Assembly (NCBI RefSeq): GCF_003323735.1
Contig: NZ_QOIM01000037.1
Span: forward strand, 248,001 to 312,000
Origin: Streptomyces reniochalinae
Lineage (GTDB): Bacteria; Actinomycetota; Actinomycetes; Streptomycetales; Streptomycetaceae
Length of the DNA stretch: 64,000 bases
Direction of reading: 5' to 3'
Shown here one piece after another: positions 9,677 through 17,874 of the stretch. The notes under the pieces are model-generated. The model had not been told where the DNA came from. It made no database searches and saw only the letters and a program-made list of their open reading frames with translations. Position 1 is the first letter of the stretch, and the number at the start of each line of letters is the position of its first letter. Position numbers and translations under genes: made by a program.

Positions 9677-11341
9677 CTACGGCGCGGTGCACTGCTTGGC
9701 CAGCCCCTGCTGCTTCTCCGTGAGCTTGGGGCTCGGCGACGGAGTGCTGGAGGCGGCGCCAGTGGTGTCGTGGGTGGAGCCGGAGGTGAAGGCGGTGTGG
9801 GTGGCCGCGCCGACGCCGGCGTTCCCCTTGTCCGCGCCGGCGGTGCCGGTCCCGTTGCCGGCCCCGCCGCCTGTGGTGGCGTCACCGGGCCGGTTCTGCT
9901 CGTCCTTGCGCTGCTTCTCGGACTTCTCGGAACCCTTGCCGCCCTCGTCGCCCTTGTCGGGGTCCTTGGGCTGCTTCTTCTGCTCGGCGACGATCCGGCA
10001 GACCTCGGCCTGCTCGCCCAGCTCGGTGAGCTTGTCCTTGGCCTCGTCCCGGTCGTTCAGCGCGATGGTCTCCTCGACCTGGCTGCGCTGGAAGACCGGC
10101 AGGTACTTGAGTTCGACGTCGGGGCGGTCCTCGTCGACCTTGTGCAGCGAGACGCCGGCCAGCTCCTGGCTGATGCCGCGGTAGAGCGCCACGTGATCAC
10201 CGTTGGCGCCCACGTAGTACTGCGTCTGCGTCCAGCGGTAGCCGCCGTACAGGCCGCCGCCCACCACGGCCAGCGCCAGGGCGATCCACAGCGAACGCTT
10301 GATCCACCTGCCCTTGCCGCCCTTGCCCGGCTTGGTGAAGTCCTCGTCGGAGAAGGGACCGAACGCGCCCGCCGGCGCCGCCGGATCGCCGCTCGGCGGC
10401 CCGAACCCCTCAGGGGAGCCCGGCTGTCCCTGCGGGGGCACGCCCTGGCCGCGGCCCAGCTCGGCGGCGCGGGCCGCCGGAGTGCTGCCCAGCGCGCCGC
10501 CCGCCAGCTGCTGCTGCGTCTCGGCGACGGCTCCGACGATGACGGGGGTGTCGTTGAGCTGGGTGTGCAGCGTGTCCTCGTGATCGACGTCCAGGACGTC
10601 GGCGACGATGCAGGTGATGTTGTCGGGGCCACCGCCGCGCAGCGCGAGCTGGATCAGCTCCTGCACGGTGTCCTGCGGGCCGTGGTAGCCGGCCAGCGTC
10701 TCCTCGATCGTCTGGTGCGAGACGACGGCCGACAGCCCGTCGGAGCACAGCAGGTAGCGGTCCCCCGCGCGCACCTCGCGGATCGACAGATCGGGCTCGA
10801 CGTGGTCACCACTGCCCAGCGCGCGCATCAGCAGCGAGCGCTGCGGGTGCGTGGTGGCCTCCTCCTCGGTGATGCGGCCCTCGTCCACCAGCCGCTGCAC
10901 CCAGGTGTGGTCCTGCGTGATCTGGGTGAGCTGCCCCTCGCGCAGCAGATAGGCCCGCGAGTCGCCGACGTGGACCAGCCCGAGGCGCTGCCCCGTCCAC
11001 AGCAGGGCCGTGAGCGTCGTGCCCATGCCCTCCAGCTGCGGGTCCTCCTCGACCATCAGCCGCAGCTGATCGTTGGCGCGCTGCACCGTGGTGCCGAGGG
11101 AGGTGAGGATGTCCGAGCCGGGGATGTCCTCGTCGAGCTGGACCATGGCGGAGATCACCTCGGAGGAGGCGACCTCGCCGGCGGCCTGGCCGCCCATGCC
11201 GTCGGCGACCGCGAGCAGCCGGGGACCGGCATAGCCGGAGTCCTCGTTGTGCTCACGGATCATGCCGTCGTGTGATCCGGCGGCAAAGCGCAGTGACAGG
11301 CTCATGCGCACCTCGCCCGTCGGCTCCGGGTACATCCGCAC
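9677..11341 (-). CDS. pstP: PP2C-family Ser/Thr protein phosphatase PstP
   Basis: 554 residues. GTG 11341 is preferred because GGAGGG lies 8 nt upstream; ATG 11335 and ATG 11305 are in frame. PP2C domain about 15-250: metal-binding motifs REHNEDSG, VADGMGGQAAGE, LCSDGL and GGPDNITCIVADV. A Gly/Pro linker leads to a membrane helix (about 320-340) and an extracellular region of about 200 residues ending in a Thr/Gly/Ser-rich tail. It removes phosphate from PknB and PknB substrates, including the FHA proteins next door. It is 30 bp downstream of fhaB and upstream of the SEDS gene. Confidence 0.93.
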   Translation of the reverse strand: MRMYPEPTGEVRMSLSLRFAAGSHDGMIREHNEDSGYAGPRLLAVADGMGGQAAGEVASSEVISAMVQLDEDIPGSDILTSLGTTVQRANDQLRLMVEEDPQLEGMGTTLTALLWTGQRLGLVHVGDSRAYLLREGQLTQITQDHTWVQRLVDEGRITEEEATTHPQRSLLMRALGSGDHVEPDLSIREVRAGDRYLLCSDGLSAVVSHQTIEETLAGYHGPQDTVQELIQLALRGGGPDNITCIVADVLDVDHEDTLHTQLNDTPVIVGAVAETQQQLAGGALGSTPAARAAELGRGQGVPPQGQPGSPEGFGPPSGDPAAPAGAFGPFSDEDFTKPGKGGKGRWIKRSLWIALALAVVGGGLYGGYRWTQTQYYVGANGDHVALYRGISQELAGVSLHKVDEDRPDVELKYLPVFQRSQVEETIALNDRDEAKDKLTELGEQAEVCRIVAEQKKQPKDPDKGDEGGKGSEKSEKQRKDEQNRPGDATTGGGAGNGTGTAGADKGNAGVGAATHTAFTSGSTHDTTGAASSTPSPSPKLTEKQQGLAKQCTAP

Positions 11342-11371
11342 GGTGCCCACCCTCCGGTCGTCATGTCGGTA

Positions 11372-11884
11372 CTACTTCCGCAGCTCGATGACCGTCTTGC
11401 CGATGCGGATCGGCGCTTCGAGCGGGATCGGCGTCGGTGTGGTGAGCCGGGTGCGGTCGAGATACGTGCCGTTGGTCGACCCGAGGTCCTCGACGATCCA
11501 CCTGCCGTCACGGTCCGGGTAGATCCTGGCATGCCGCGAGGACGCGTAGTCGTCGTCCAGCACGATCGTGGAGTCGTGCGCGCGGCCCAGGGTGATCGTC
11601 TGCCCCTGGAGCGCCACCGTCGTGCCCGTGAGCGACCCCTCGGACACCACGAGCTTGGTGGGGGCGTTACGGCCCGCGCCGCGCCCGCGCCTGCCGCCGC
11701 CCTGCTGCGGTGGCTGCTGCGGCTGTGCCCGCTGAGCGGGGCGCTGGTCGGCGCGACGGGTGGTGCGCTGCGTCACCCTGGTGCCGAACAGGTCACTCCT
11801 GATGACCTGGATGGACACGATGACGAACAGCCACAGTACGGCGAGAAACCCCAACCGCATGACCGTGAGGGTCAGCTCTGACAT
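11372..11884 (-). CDS. fhaB: FHA-domain membrane protein FhaB (FipA type)
   Basis: 170 residues from ATG 11884 (MSELTLTVMRLGF). One membrane helix near the N-terminus (about 9-28) is followed by an Arg/Gln-rich linker and a C-terminal FHA domain (about 85-168). The phosphothreonine-binding signature is visible: ITLGRAHDSTIVLDD, SSRHARIY and LGSTNGTYLD. FHA domains bind Thr-phosphorylated partners; in mycobacteria this protein links PknB signalling to divisome and elongation proteins. It starts 10 bp after fhaA stops, within the same transcript. FHA-FHA-PP2C-SEDS-PBP-kinase order is the standard actinobacterial arrangement. Confidence 0.92.
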   Translation of the reverse strand: MSELTLTVMRLGFLAVLWLFVIVSIQVIRSDLFGTRVTQRTTRRADQRPAQRAQPQQPPQQGGGRRGRGAGRNAPTKLVVSEGSLTGTTVALQGQTITLGRAHDSTIVLDDDYASSRHARIYPDRDGRWIVEDLGSTNGTYLDRTRLTTPTPIPLEAPIRIGKTVIELRK

Positions 11885-11894
11885 TGCCCCCGCT

Positions 11895-12734
11895 TCACCC
11901 TTCGGCTTGCCGGTAAATGATCGTCGTACTGCCCACGACGATGCGTGAGCCGTCGCGGAGCGTAGCGCGCTGGGTGTGCTGTCCGTCCACCACGATGCCG
12001 TTCGTGGATCCCAGATCCTGGATGGAGGAGGGGCTGCCCGCCCGGATCTCGCAGTGCCGGCGCGAGACCCCGGGGTCGTCGATCCGCACGTCGGCCTCCG
12101 TGCTGCGGCCCAGCACCAGCGTCGGACCCGAGATCTGGTGGCGGTTGCCGTTGATCTCGACCCAGCGCCGCGTCTCGGTGCCCGGCAGCGGTCCCGCGGC
12201 ACCGGCGGGGCCCGGCGCGTACGGCGGCGGGGAGGAGGGCGCGGGGGGCGCCGACGGCGGCGCCGAGGAGGGGCGGGGCGGGTAGCCGTAGCCGCCGTTC
12301 CCCGCACCACCAGGCCGGTCCGGAGCGCGCTGGGGCTGGGCGGCCTGCGGCTGGGAGGTGCTGGAGGCGAGAGTGCGGCTGCGCACCCGGTACAGGCCGG
12401 TGTCCAGATCGTCGGCCTTCTCCAGATGGACCTTGATCGGTCCCATGAACGTGTAGCGCTGCTGCTTGGCGTAGTCCCGCACCATGCTGGCGAGTTCGTC
12501 CCCGAGCTGGCCGGAGTAGGGGCTGAGCCGCTCGTAGTCGGGCGGGCTCAGCTCGACGATGAAGTCGTTGGGGACGACCGTGCGCTCTCGGTTCCAGATC
12601 GTGGCGTTGTTGTCGCACTCGCGCTGGAGGGCGCCCGCGATCTCGACGGGTTGCACTTCGGACTTGAACACCTTCGCGAAGGTGCCGTTGACGAGGCCTT
12701 CGAGCCGCTGCTCGAACCGCTTCAGAACTCCCAC
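11895..12734 (-). CDS. fhaA: FHA-domain protein with DUF3662, FhaA
   Basis: 279 residues from GTG 12734, preceded by a strong AAGGAGGTG site. N-terminal DUF3662 domain (about 1-125) begins MGVLKRFEQRLEGLVNG and has KSEVQPVEIAGAL. A Pro/Gly/Tyr-rich disordered linker (about 130-190) follows, then an FHA domain (about 195-275) with LVLGRSTEADVRIDD, SRRHCEIR and LGSTNGIVVDG. In mycobacteria FhaA binds PknB and the phosphorylated pseudokinase MviN and controls septal and polar peptidoglycan synthesis. It is the first gene of the leftward cell-wall signalling operon, so the promoter lies in 12735-13204. Confidence 0.93.
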   Translation of the reverse strand: MGVLKRFEQRLEGLVNGTFAKVFKSEVQPVEIAGALQRECDNNATIWNRERTVVPNDFIVELSPPDYERLSPYSGQLGDELASMVRDYAKQQRYTFMGPIKVHLEKADDLDTGLYRVRSRTLASSTSQPQAAQPQRAPDRPGGAGNGGYGYPPRPSSAPPSAPPAPSSPPPYAPGPAGAAGPLPGTETRRWVEINGNRHQISGPTLVLGRSTEADVRIDDPGVSRRHCEIRAGSPSSIQDLGSTNGIVVDGQHTQRATLRDGSRIVVGSTTIIYRQAEG

Positions 12735-13204
12735 GACGCACCTCCTTCCCAGATGCTCTCGGACCTAGCCGACCGGGTCGGCCTCCAGTCCGCTTCCCAG
12801 TGTCCCCCCGAGTACGGGCACAGTGCTCCTGCGGTACTGCTTACTGATCGTATCCACGCGCGGGGAAATCGACTGGTTCCCCAGTGGGGCCCAGTGCTCA
12901 AGTGTTGCCCCTCACAGTGGTTCGCGCGCGGCCCCCGCCACAGTCGCCCGTACCGCCCTACAGCGTCGCATGGATCGCCGGGTTCTCGTACTGAGTCCCG
13001 CACCGGCCGCGCCAGGGCCGCGCCAGGCCGCGCCGTGGCGCGGCCAGGTTGCGCCACGGCCGCGTCATGGCTGGGAGCGCACGGGAAGAGGCGGGGAACG
13101 GGTGGGGAGGGGGCCCGAATACGGATGTGAATCCACCCCGCTCGACGTGCTAATCTTCTGGATGTCGGCAGGCGCCCGCACCGGGCGAGCCGGCAACACC
13201 CAAT
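12735..13204. other. Intergenic region upstream of fhaA and tRNA-Leu
   Basis: 470 bp without a convincing gene. It should hold the fhaA promoter (leftward) and the tRNA promoter (rightward). A GC-rich hairpin with 9-bp arms (13026-13034 and 13037-13045, GGCCGCGCC) lies near the right end, inside a run of gcgcc repeats. On the minus strand a TACGAT box is visible at 12847-12852, but I find no matching -35 element. Confidence 0.4.
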
Positions 13205-13288
13205 GCGCGGGTGGCGGAATAGGCAGACGCGCTGGATTCAGGTTCCAGTGTCCGAAAGGACGTGGGGGTTCAACTCCCCCCTCGCGCA
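13205..13288 (+). tRNA. tRNA-Leu (anticodon CAG)
   Basis: 84 nt class II tRNA. Acceptor arms GCGCGGG and CTCGCGC pair (one G-U), followed by discriminator A; CCA is not encoded. Anticodon stem CTGGA/TCCAG encloses loop TTCAGGT, giving anticodon CAG, which reads CUG. The long variable arm (TGTCCGAAAGGACG) and T-arm GGGGG-TTCAACT-CCCCC are clear. CUG is one of the two dominant leucine codons in this DNA, so the gene matters for general translation. Confidence 0.97.
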
Positions 13289-13296
13289 CACAGAGA

Positions 13297-13330
13297 CGAA
13301 GGCCCCATCGGGATCCCGATGGGGCCTTCG
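13297..13330 (+). terminator. Terminator of tRNA-Leu
   Basis: A 34-bp perfect palindrome, 17 bp per arm (CGAAGGCCCCATCGGGA and its complement), begins 9 bp after the tRNA. In practice it folds as a long stem with a small tip loop. Confidence 0.85.
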
Positions 13331-13583
13331 TCGTGTGGGCTCCGTCGGTCGGAGCCGATGTCGCCTGTTGGAGGCGGCCTGTCGGAGCCGGTGCTGTCTG
13401 TTGGCCTGTGTCGGGTCGGTCACATGTTTTGGGGCGGTACCCGCGTACGCGAACGGAGCGTGCGGTCCGCAGGTGCGGTCGCACGCTCCGTGTTGACGGT
13501 TGGGCGCACCGTCGGCCGGCTGCTCGACGGGTGGGGGACGGCAGCCGGCCGTTCGGTGGGGTGAAGGCGGGCCGGGCGGCCGC
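13331..13583. other. Intergenic region with a second stem-loop and an imperfect direct repeat
   Basis: No gene seen. A 24-bp direct repeat with 20 identities lies at 13348-13371 and 13381-13404 (GTCGGAGCCG...). A stem-loop with perfect 12-bp arms, ACGGAGCGTGCG at 13453-13464 and its complement at 13480-13491, has a 15-nt loop. It could terminate the leftward azoreductase transcript or act as a second tRNA terminator. Confidence 0.6.
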
Positions 13584-14240
13584 TCAGTTGGCGAACCGGG
13601 CCGCCAGCGCCTTGCCGCGCAGCTCCGCCGCCTCGTGGGCCTGGGCGCGGGACGCCTTCGCCATGTCCACCAGGTCCGCCATGGCCGGGTTGCCCTCGGC
13701 CAGGGTCAGCTCCGGGACGATGTACTCGGTGTCCAGACCGAAGCCCGACTCCCCCAGCACCTTCTCCAGGTAGGTCAGCACGAACTCGAAGCTCTCGCGG
13801 GGCGTGCCCGGACCGTAGCCGCCACCGCGGCTGGCCACGACGGTGGCCGGCTTGCCCGCCGCGGTCCTGGAGGGCGAACCGGTGGTGCGGCCCATGATGA
13901 TCACGTGGTCCAGCCAGGCCTTCAGCGTGGAGGGGATCGTGAAGTTGTACATCGGGGCGCCGATCAGCACCGCGTCCGCGCGCTCGAACTCGCTCGCCAG
14001 CTCGTCACGGAGCTTGAAGGCGTCGGCCTGCTCGGGGGTGTGGTCCGCGGGGGCGATGAAGCCCGCCACGGCGGCCGGGCCCTCCAGGTGCGGGACCGGG
14101 TCGGTGCCCAGGTCGCGGTAGATCACCTTTCCGTCCGGGTGCTCGGCCTCCCATGCCTTGCGGAAGGAGGCGGCGACGTCACGGGAGACGGAGGCCTCGT
14201 GCGGATGCAGGGACGAGTCGATGTGGAGGAGGGTGGCCAT
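13584..14240 (-). CDS. azoR: FMN-dependent NADH-azoreductase / NAD(P)H:quinone reductase family
   Basis: 218 residues, flavodoxin-2 fold. The N-terminus MATLLHIDSSLHPHEASVSRDVAASF is the FMN-phosphate loop seen in AzoR enzymes, and later come IGAPMYNFTIPSTLKAWLDHVI and SRGGGYGPGTPRE. The family reduces quinones and azo compounds by two-electron transfer from NAD(P)H, usually as a stress defence. It is divergent from an HxlR regulator gene with 109 bp between the starts, and a quasi-palindrome in that gap is a likely operator. The start at ATG 14240 has GGAG 6 nt upstream (GGAGCTCTCC). Confidence 0.9.
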   Translation of the reverse strand: MATLLHIDSSLHPHEASVSRDVAASFRKAWEAEHPDGKVIYRDLGTDPVPHLEGPAAVAGFIAPADHTPEQADAFKLRDELASEFERADAVLIGAPMYNFTIPSTLKAWLDHVIIMGRTTGSPSRTAAGKPATVVASRGGGYGPGTPRESFEFVLTYLEKVLGESGFGLDTEYIVPELTLAEGNPAMADLVDMAKASRAQAHEAAELRGKALAARFAN

Positions 14241-14282
14241 GGAGAGCTCCTAGCGCTTTGTAAGCTGAGGAAAGTTTTCGAC

Positions 14283-14305
14283 GTAACTATGTATAGCACA
14301 GTCAC
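14283..14305. promoter_or_regulatory. Candidate HxlR operator between azoR and its regulator
   Basis: Quasi-palindrome with 10-bp arms GTAACTATGT (14283-14292) and GCACAGTCAC (14296-14305) around a 3-bp spacer. Seven of ten positions are complementary and the three others are transitions. It stands out as AT-rich in a GC-rich background and lies between divergent genes, with a TACGAT box (14338-14343) for the HxlR gene just beyond. Its assignment to HxlR is inference from position. Confidence 0.55.
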
Positions 14306-14349
14306 TTACTTTTCTGCACCACCTTGTGTGGACGCAGTACGATGGAGCC

Positions 14350-14784
14350 ATGTCAGAGCCCGGAAAGCTCGATCTTCCGCCCCCACCCCCGTCCCCGGAC
14401 CCGGACCGAGACCCGTCCCCGGACTGCTCGCCCGCGGCCGCCTGCACCGAGCCGGAGAGCGCCATCACGCGCGTCTTCCACCTGCTGGGCAAGCGCTGGA
14501 CAGGGCTGATCCTGGCCGCGCTGATGAGCGGCCCGGGACACTTCGCGGAACTGCGCCGCGCCGTGCCCGGCATCAGTGAGCGCATGCTCTCCGACCGGCT
14601 GACCGAACTCGCCGCGTTCGGCCTCGTCTCCCGGGTCGTCCAGGAGGGGCCGCCGCTGCGGGTCAGCTACAGCCTCACCGACTCCGGGCACGCCCTGCGG
14701 CCCGCCATGGTCGAGCTGACCCGCTGGGCCGACTCCCACCTGACGGGAACCGAGAACCGTTGCCCGGAGGCGTTCCGCGAGTGA
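14350..14784 (+). CDS. HxlR-family transcriptional regulator
   Basis: 144 residues from ATG 14350 (MSEPGKLDLPPP). A Pro/Asp-rich leader of about 35 residues precedes the winged helix domain: CTEPESAITRVFHLLGKRWTG, PGHFAELRRAVPGISERMLSDRLTEL and the wing SRVVQEGPPLRVSYSLTDSG. HxlR (DUF24) proteins respond to aldehydes, quinones or disulphide stress through an N-terminal Cys; here one Cys lies at about residue 32 (AACTEPES). A TACGAT box sits exactly 6 nt before the ATG, so the mRNA may be leaderless. It should regulate the divergent azoreductase. Confidence 0.9.
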   Translation: MSEPGKLDLPPPPPSPDPDRDPSPDCSPAAACTEPESAITRVFHLLGKRWTGLILAALMSGPGHFAELRRAVPGISERMLSDRLTELAAFGLVSRVVQEGPPLRVSYSLTDSGHALRPAMVELTRWADSHLTGTENRCPEAFRE

Positions 14785-14815
14785 GGCCGCGCGCGGCGGT
14801 CGTAGGGTGGACGCG

Positions 14816-15925
14816 ATGAACGCCAACTCCCCCGCGCAGGCGAACGAGGACCCTCCGCACCCGAACGAGGACACCGCGCAGGTGAACCCGGATCCGGTGC
14901 GTACGGACGCGGACGCGTCGCGTATGGACGTGGACGCGTTGCGTGCGGACGCGGATCCAAAGGGTGCGGGCGTCGATCCAGGGCGTATGGACGCTGGCTC
15001 CGCGCAGGCGGGTGAGGAGTCCTCACCCGGAAGCGAGGAGTCTTCGCGCGGGAGCGAGGAGTCTTCGCGCGGGAGGGCGGCGGGTGCCGAGACGGGTGAA
15101 GGGCCGGCGCGTGCTGGTGCGGCGGGTGAGGGGCCCGCGCGTGAAGAACCCGGCACCGAGCGGCTCGAAAAAGCCGTCCGCGCCGCGGAGCACGCGCTGA
15201 TCGAGTACGAGATCGCCGTCGAGACCTTCCGGGTGGAGGTCGAGAACTTCTCCCGGCTGCACCACCAGCGGCTGGGCCCCGTCTACGCCCGCCTCGACGA
15301 ACTGGACGCGCAGATCGCCGAGGCCGTCGCCGCCCGCACCGGCGATCCGGACGACATCCGCAAGGCCGACGAGAAGCGCGGCGCCGTGCTGCCCATGCCC
15401 CAGGTCGAGGAGCTCTTCTTCGGCTGGATCGACTCCAGCGGCATGCTCCCCGAGGCGCAGGCGATGCTCAACGAGCAGCCCGTCAGCCCGCCCAGCCGGG
15501 TGCGGCCCAGCGAGGAGGCCCGCAAGGCCTACCGCGACCTCGTCCGCAAGGCGCACCCCGATCTCACACAGGACGAGGCCGAACGCGAGCGCCGCGAAGC
15601 CTTCCTCGTACGGGTGAACAAGGCGTACGCGGACGGTGACGCGGCCGCGCTCGCCGCGCTCGCCGAGGAGTGGGAGGCGGGTCCGCTCCCTGAGCCGCTG
15701 GCCGAACTGCTGCGCAGCGAAGAGCTGTACGCCCGCCTGGAGTGGCTGGCCCAGCGCAAGGAGGTGCTCGCGCAGATGGCCGCCGAACTGGAGGAGAGCG
15801 CGATCGGCGCCATGCTGAAGCTGGCCCCCGACGACCCCGACACGCTGCTGGAAGAGATCGCCGAACAACTGCTCGGACAGGTGTCGGAGCGCGAGAGCGA
15901 GCTCGCCCGGCTGCGGGAGTCGTGA
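14816..15925 (+). CDS. J-domain-containing protein with disordered acidic N-terminus
   Basis: 369 residues from ATG 14816; GTG 14807 is also in frame. Residues 1-115 are disordered and rich in Asp, Glu, Ala and Gly, with a 2x21-bp tandem repeat (15033-15074) encoding GSEESSR. A coiled-coil region (about 120-185, KAVRAAEHALIEYEIAVETFRVEVENF) precedes a J-like domain (about 235-280) with YRDLVRKAHPDLTQDE, which has the HPD triad that stimulates DnaK ATPase. Another helix-rich segment (ELYARLEWLAQRKEVLAQMAAELEESAIG) ends the protein. There are no G/F or zinc-finger parts, so it is a specialised co-chaperone rather than DnaJ. Its client is unknown. Confidence 0.75.
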   Translation: MNANSPAQANEDPPHPNEDTAQVNPDPVRTDADASRMDVDALRADADPKGAGVDPGRMDAGSAQAGEESSPGSEESSRGSEESSRGRAAGAETGEGPARAGAAGEGPAREEPGTERLEKAVRAAEHALIEYEIAVETFRVEVENFSRLHHQRLGPVYARLDELDAQIAEAVAARTGDPDDIRKADEKRGAVLPMPQVEELFFGWIDSSGMLPEAQAMLNEQPVSPPSRVRPSEEARKAYRDLVRKAHPDLTQDEAERERREAFLVRVNKAYADGDAAALAALAEEWEAGPLPEPLAELLRSEELYARLEWLAQRKEVLAQMAAELEESAIGAMLKLAPDDPDTLLEEIAEQLLGQVSERESELARLRES

Positions 15926-15978
15926 GCGTGCCGCCCGCTCGCGGCAGCAGCGAGCACGCTCTCCCGGCCGGTTCGGCC

Positions 15979-16014
15979 GGCTCGGCTGGCCCGGTCGGCT
16001 CGGCTGGCCCGGTC
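15979..16014 (+). repeat. Tandem 18-bp repeat, two perfect copies
   Basis: GGCTCGGCTGGCCCGGTC at 15979-15996 and 15997-16014, flanked by decayed copies on both sides (GGTTCGGCCGGC, GGTTCGGCCCG). It lies in the 215-bp gap between the J-domain gene and the rhodanese gene; nothing else is seen there apart from the rhodanese leader. Confidence 0.8.
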
Positions 16015-16140
16015 GGTTCGGCCCGTTCGGCAAGAGGCTGATCAGCGCGGCCGCACCCCGTAAACGCTGATGAACGCATCACGATGCATCACTGGGAAAC
16101 GCCCGAAAGATCCGGGCCAGGAAGAACAGGGAGACCAGGG

Positions 16141-16488
16141 ATGAACGCCCTTCCCGGACAGGTACCGCAGATCGACGCCGCATCCGTGCCGTCCGAGGCA
16201 CTGCTGCTCGACGTCCGCGAGGACGACGAGTGGGCAGCCGGACGGGCCGAGGGTGCGTTGCACATCCCGATGAGCGAATTCGTCGCCCGCCAGGGCGAGC
16301 TGACCGGACGACTGGGTGAGAGCGAGCGGGTGTACGTCGTCTGCCGGGTCGGCGGACGTTCGGCCCAGGTCGCCGCCTACCTTGCCCAACAGGGCGTGGA
16401 CGCCGTCAACGTGGACGGCGGCATGCTCGCCTGGGAAAGCGCCGGACGCCCCTTGGTGGGCGACAGCGACCCCGCCTTCGTCGCCTGA
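16141..16488 (+). CDS. Rhodanese-like domain protein
   Basis: 115 residues from ATG 16141, with GGGAGA upstream; further in-frame codons exist back to 16084 but lack family similarity. The single rhodanese domain spans the protein: LLLDVREDDEWAAGRAEGALHIPMSEF at the N-terminal half and the active-site loop VVCRVGGRSAQVAAYL, with catalytic Cys at about residue 67. The loop CRVGGRS is one residue type away from classical thiosulfate sulfurtransferases and is common in single-domain GlpE/PspE-like enzymes. It may carry persulfide sulfur in thiol metabolism. No sulfur-pathway gene flanks it. Confidence 0.9.
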   Translation: MNALPGQVPQIDAASVPSEALLLDVREDDEWAAGRAEGALHIPMSEFVARQGELTGRLGESERVYVVCRVGGRSAQVAAYLAQQGVDAVNVDGGMLAWESAGRPLVGDSDPAFVA

Positions 16489-16538
16489 CGAACCCCCCGG
16501 CCGGTCAGGGGTCGGCTCGGCGCCGGCTCAGGGCCGGC

Positions 16539-17714
16539 TCAGGCGGGTTCCCGGGCGGCCAACAGCTCGCCCAGGGCCTCCTCATGGGCCGCCGCTGAAC
16601 CGTAGGACAGCTCCCACTGCTTGGCCCAGGCGTGGAAGCGGTGCAGCGGATAGTCGGTGTCGGTGCCCATCCCGCCGTGCAGATGCTGTGCCGTCTGCAC
16701 GAGGCGACGTACCCCGTCCGACGCCCACATCTTGGCGACCGCCACCTCCGCCGGATCGAGTCGCCACGCCGCCTGCCACAGCGTCGCCTCCATCGCGCGC
16801 AGGTCGATGTAGCGGTCGGCGGACTGTACGGCCACCGCCTGGAACGTGGCGACAGGGAACCCGAACTGCTCGCGTCCGCTGACGTACGCGCTGGTCATCT
16901 CCAGCACCTTGCTGCCCAGCCCGAGCGCCAGCGCACAGGTCCCCGTGGTCAGCAGGCGCCAGAGGTGGGCCGGCGCAGCGGCGTCCTCGATCACGTCACC
17001 GGCCGGTACTCGCACGGCGTCCAGCCGCAACCGGGCGTAGGGCTCGCCGTTGGTGGACGCCTGCTCGTCCAGGACGACGCCGCCCGAGGTGGCGCCCGGA
17101 GCGAGGACGGCCAGCAGCGGTCGGCCGTCCGCCGTGTGCGCCGGGACGACGACCAGGTCAGCCGTCCGCCCCCAGGGCACAGCGGTCTGCACCCCGTCCA
17201 GGACCCAGCCGCCCCCGTCTCCGTTCCCTGCGGAAGAAGGCCGCTCGGCGGAAGGCCGCTCGGCAGAAAGACGCTCGGCGGAAGGCCGCGCCGAGACGGC
17301 GAGTTCCGGCCGCTCGTGCCCGCTCGCCCCCTGCCCGGCGACGGTCAGCGCCAGTTCGCCCCGCGCGATGCGGGGAAGCAGCCTGGCGCACAGCTCGTCG
17401 CTGCCGTACTCGGCCAGGGTGAGTGCCGCCGCGCCGGTCTCCACCAGAGGGACGCGGGCCAGCACTCGGCCCGCCTCGCGCAGCACCAGGCACAGCGCCA
17501 CCGCGTCCAGGCCCGAGCCGCCGTGCCGGACCGGCACGGTGAGGCCGAGAAGATCGGCACGGGCGAGCCGGTCCCACAGGTCCCGGTCGAAGTCGTCGGC
17601 GACCGCGCCGGGCGTCAGCGCCGGACTCGGCACGGTGTCGACCGCCACGTGCGCGAAGGCTCCCTTCGCTGCTTCACGAGCCGCCTCCTGCTCCTCACTG
17701 AACCCGAAGTCCAT
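16539..17714 (-). CDS. Acyl-CoA dehydrogenase family protein
   Basis: 391 residues from ATG 17714 (MDFGFSEEQEAAREAA). Parts visible: N-terminal helical domain, middle beta-domain with an insertion (about 137-160) of three 15-bp units encoding SAERP-like repeats, and C-terminal helical domain ending MGTDTDYPLHRFHAWAKQW. The C-terminal sequence HLHGGMGTDTDYPLHR lacks the usual catalytic Glu of straight-chain enzymes at the expected place, a feature of the heteromeric (alpha2beta2) subgroup acting on CoA-thioesters of sterol side chains or similar acids. It lies 160 bp downstream of paaE on the same strand with a perfect 18-bp palindrome between them. A link to phenylacetate catabolism is possible but not shown. 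Confidence 0.82.
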   Translation of the reverse strand: MDFGFSEEQEAAREAAKGAFAHVAVDTVPSPALTPGAVADDFDRDLWDRLARADLLGLTVPVRHGGSGLDAVALCLVLREAGRVLARVPLVETGAAALTLAEYGSDELCARLLPRIARGELALTVAGQGASGHERPELAVSARPSAERLSAERPSAERPSSAGNGDGGGWVLDGVQTAVPWGRTADLVVVPAHTADGRPLLAVLAPGATSGGVVLDEQASTNGEPYARLRLDAVRVPAGDVIEDAAAPAHLWRLLTTGTCALALGLGSKVLEMTSAYVSGREQFGFPVATFQAVAVQSADRYIDLRAMEATLWQAAWRLDPAEVAVAKMWASDGVRRLVQTAQHLHGGMGTDTDYPLHRFHAWAKQWELSYGSAAAHEEALGELLAAREPA

Positions 17715-17762
17715 GCCGCACCGCCCTCCGGCCGACGCCCGTAGCTGATGGCTCGTCAGGTT

Positions 17763-17780
17763 ACGACGGGCGCCCGTCGT
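17763..17780. promoter_or_regulatory. Perfect 18-bp palindrome between paaE and the acyl-CoA dehydrogenase gene
   Basis: ACGACGGGCGCCCGTCGT, 9 bp per half without spacer, located 49 bp upstream of the dehydrogenase start. It could be a regulator site for that gene, or a short terminator stem (7-bp stem, 4-nt loop) for the paa operon. There is no U-tract. Confidence 0.5.
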
Positions 17781-17874
17781 TAGCCAGAGGGAACAACGGG
17801 GGAACCAGGGAGGGGCAGGGCCGGGGGCCCTGGGGCCATGGGGCCATCGGGAAGGGGGCGCCCGTCTCCGGCCG

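Noticed and set aside
15979..16014. CRISPR-like or REP array
   Set aside because: Only two tandem copies without spacers; simple slippage repeat.
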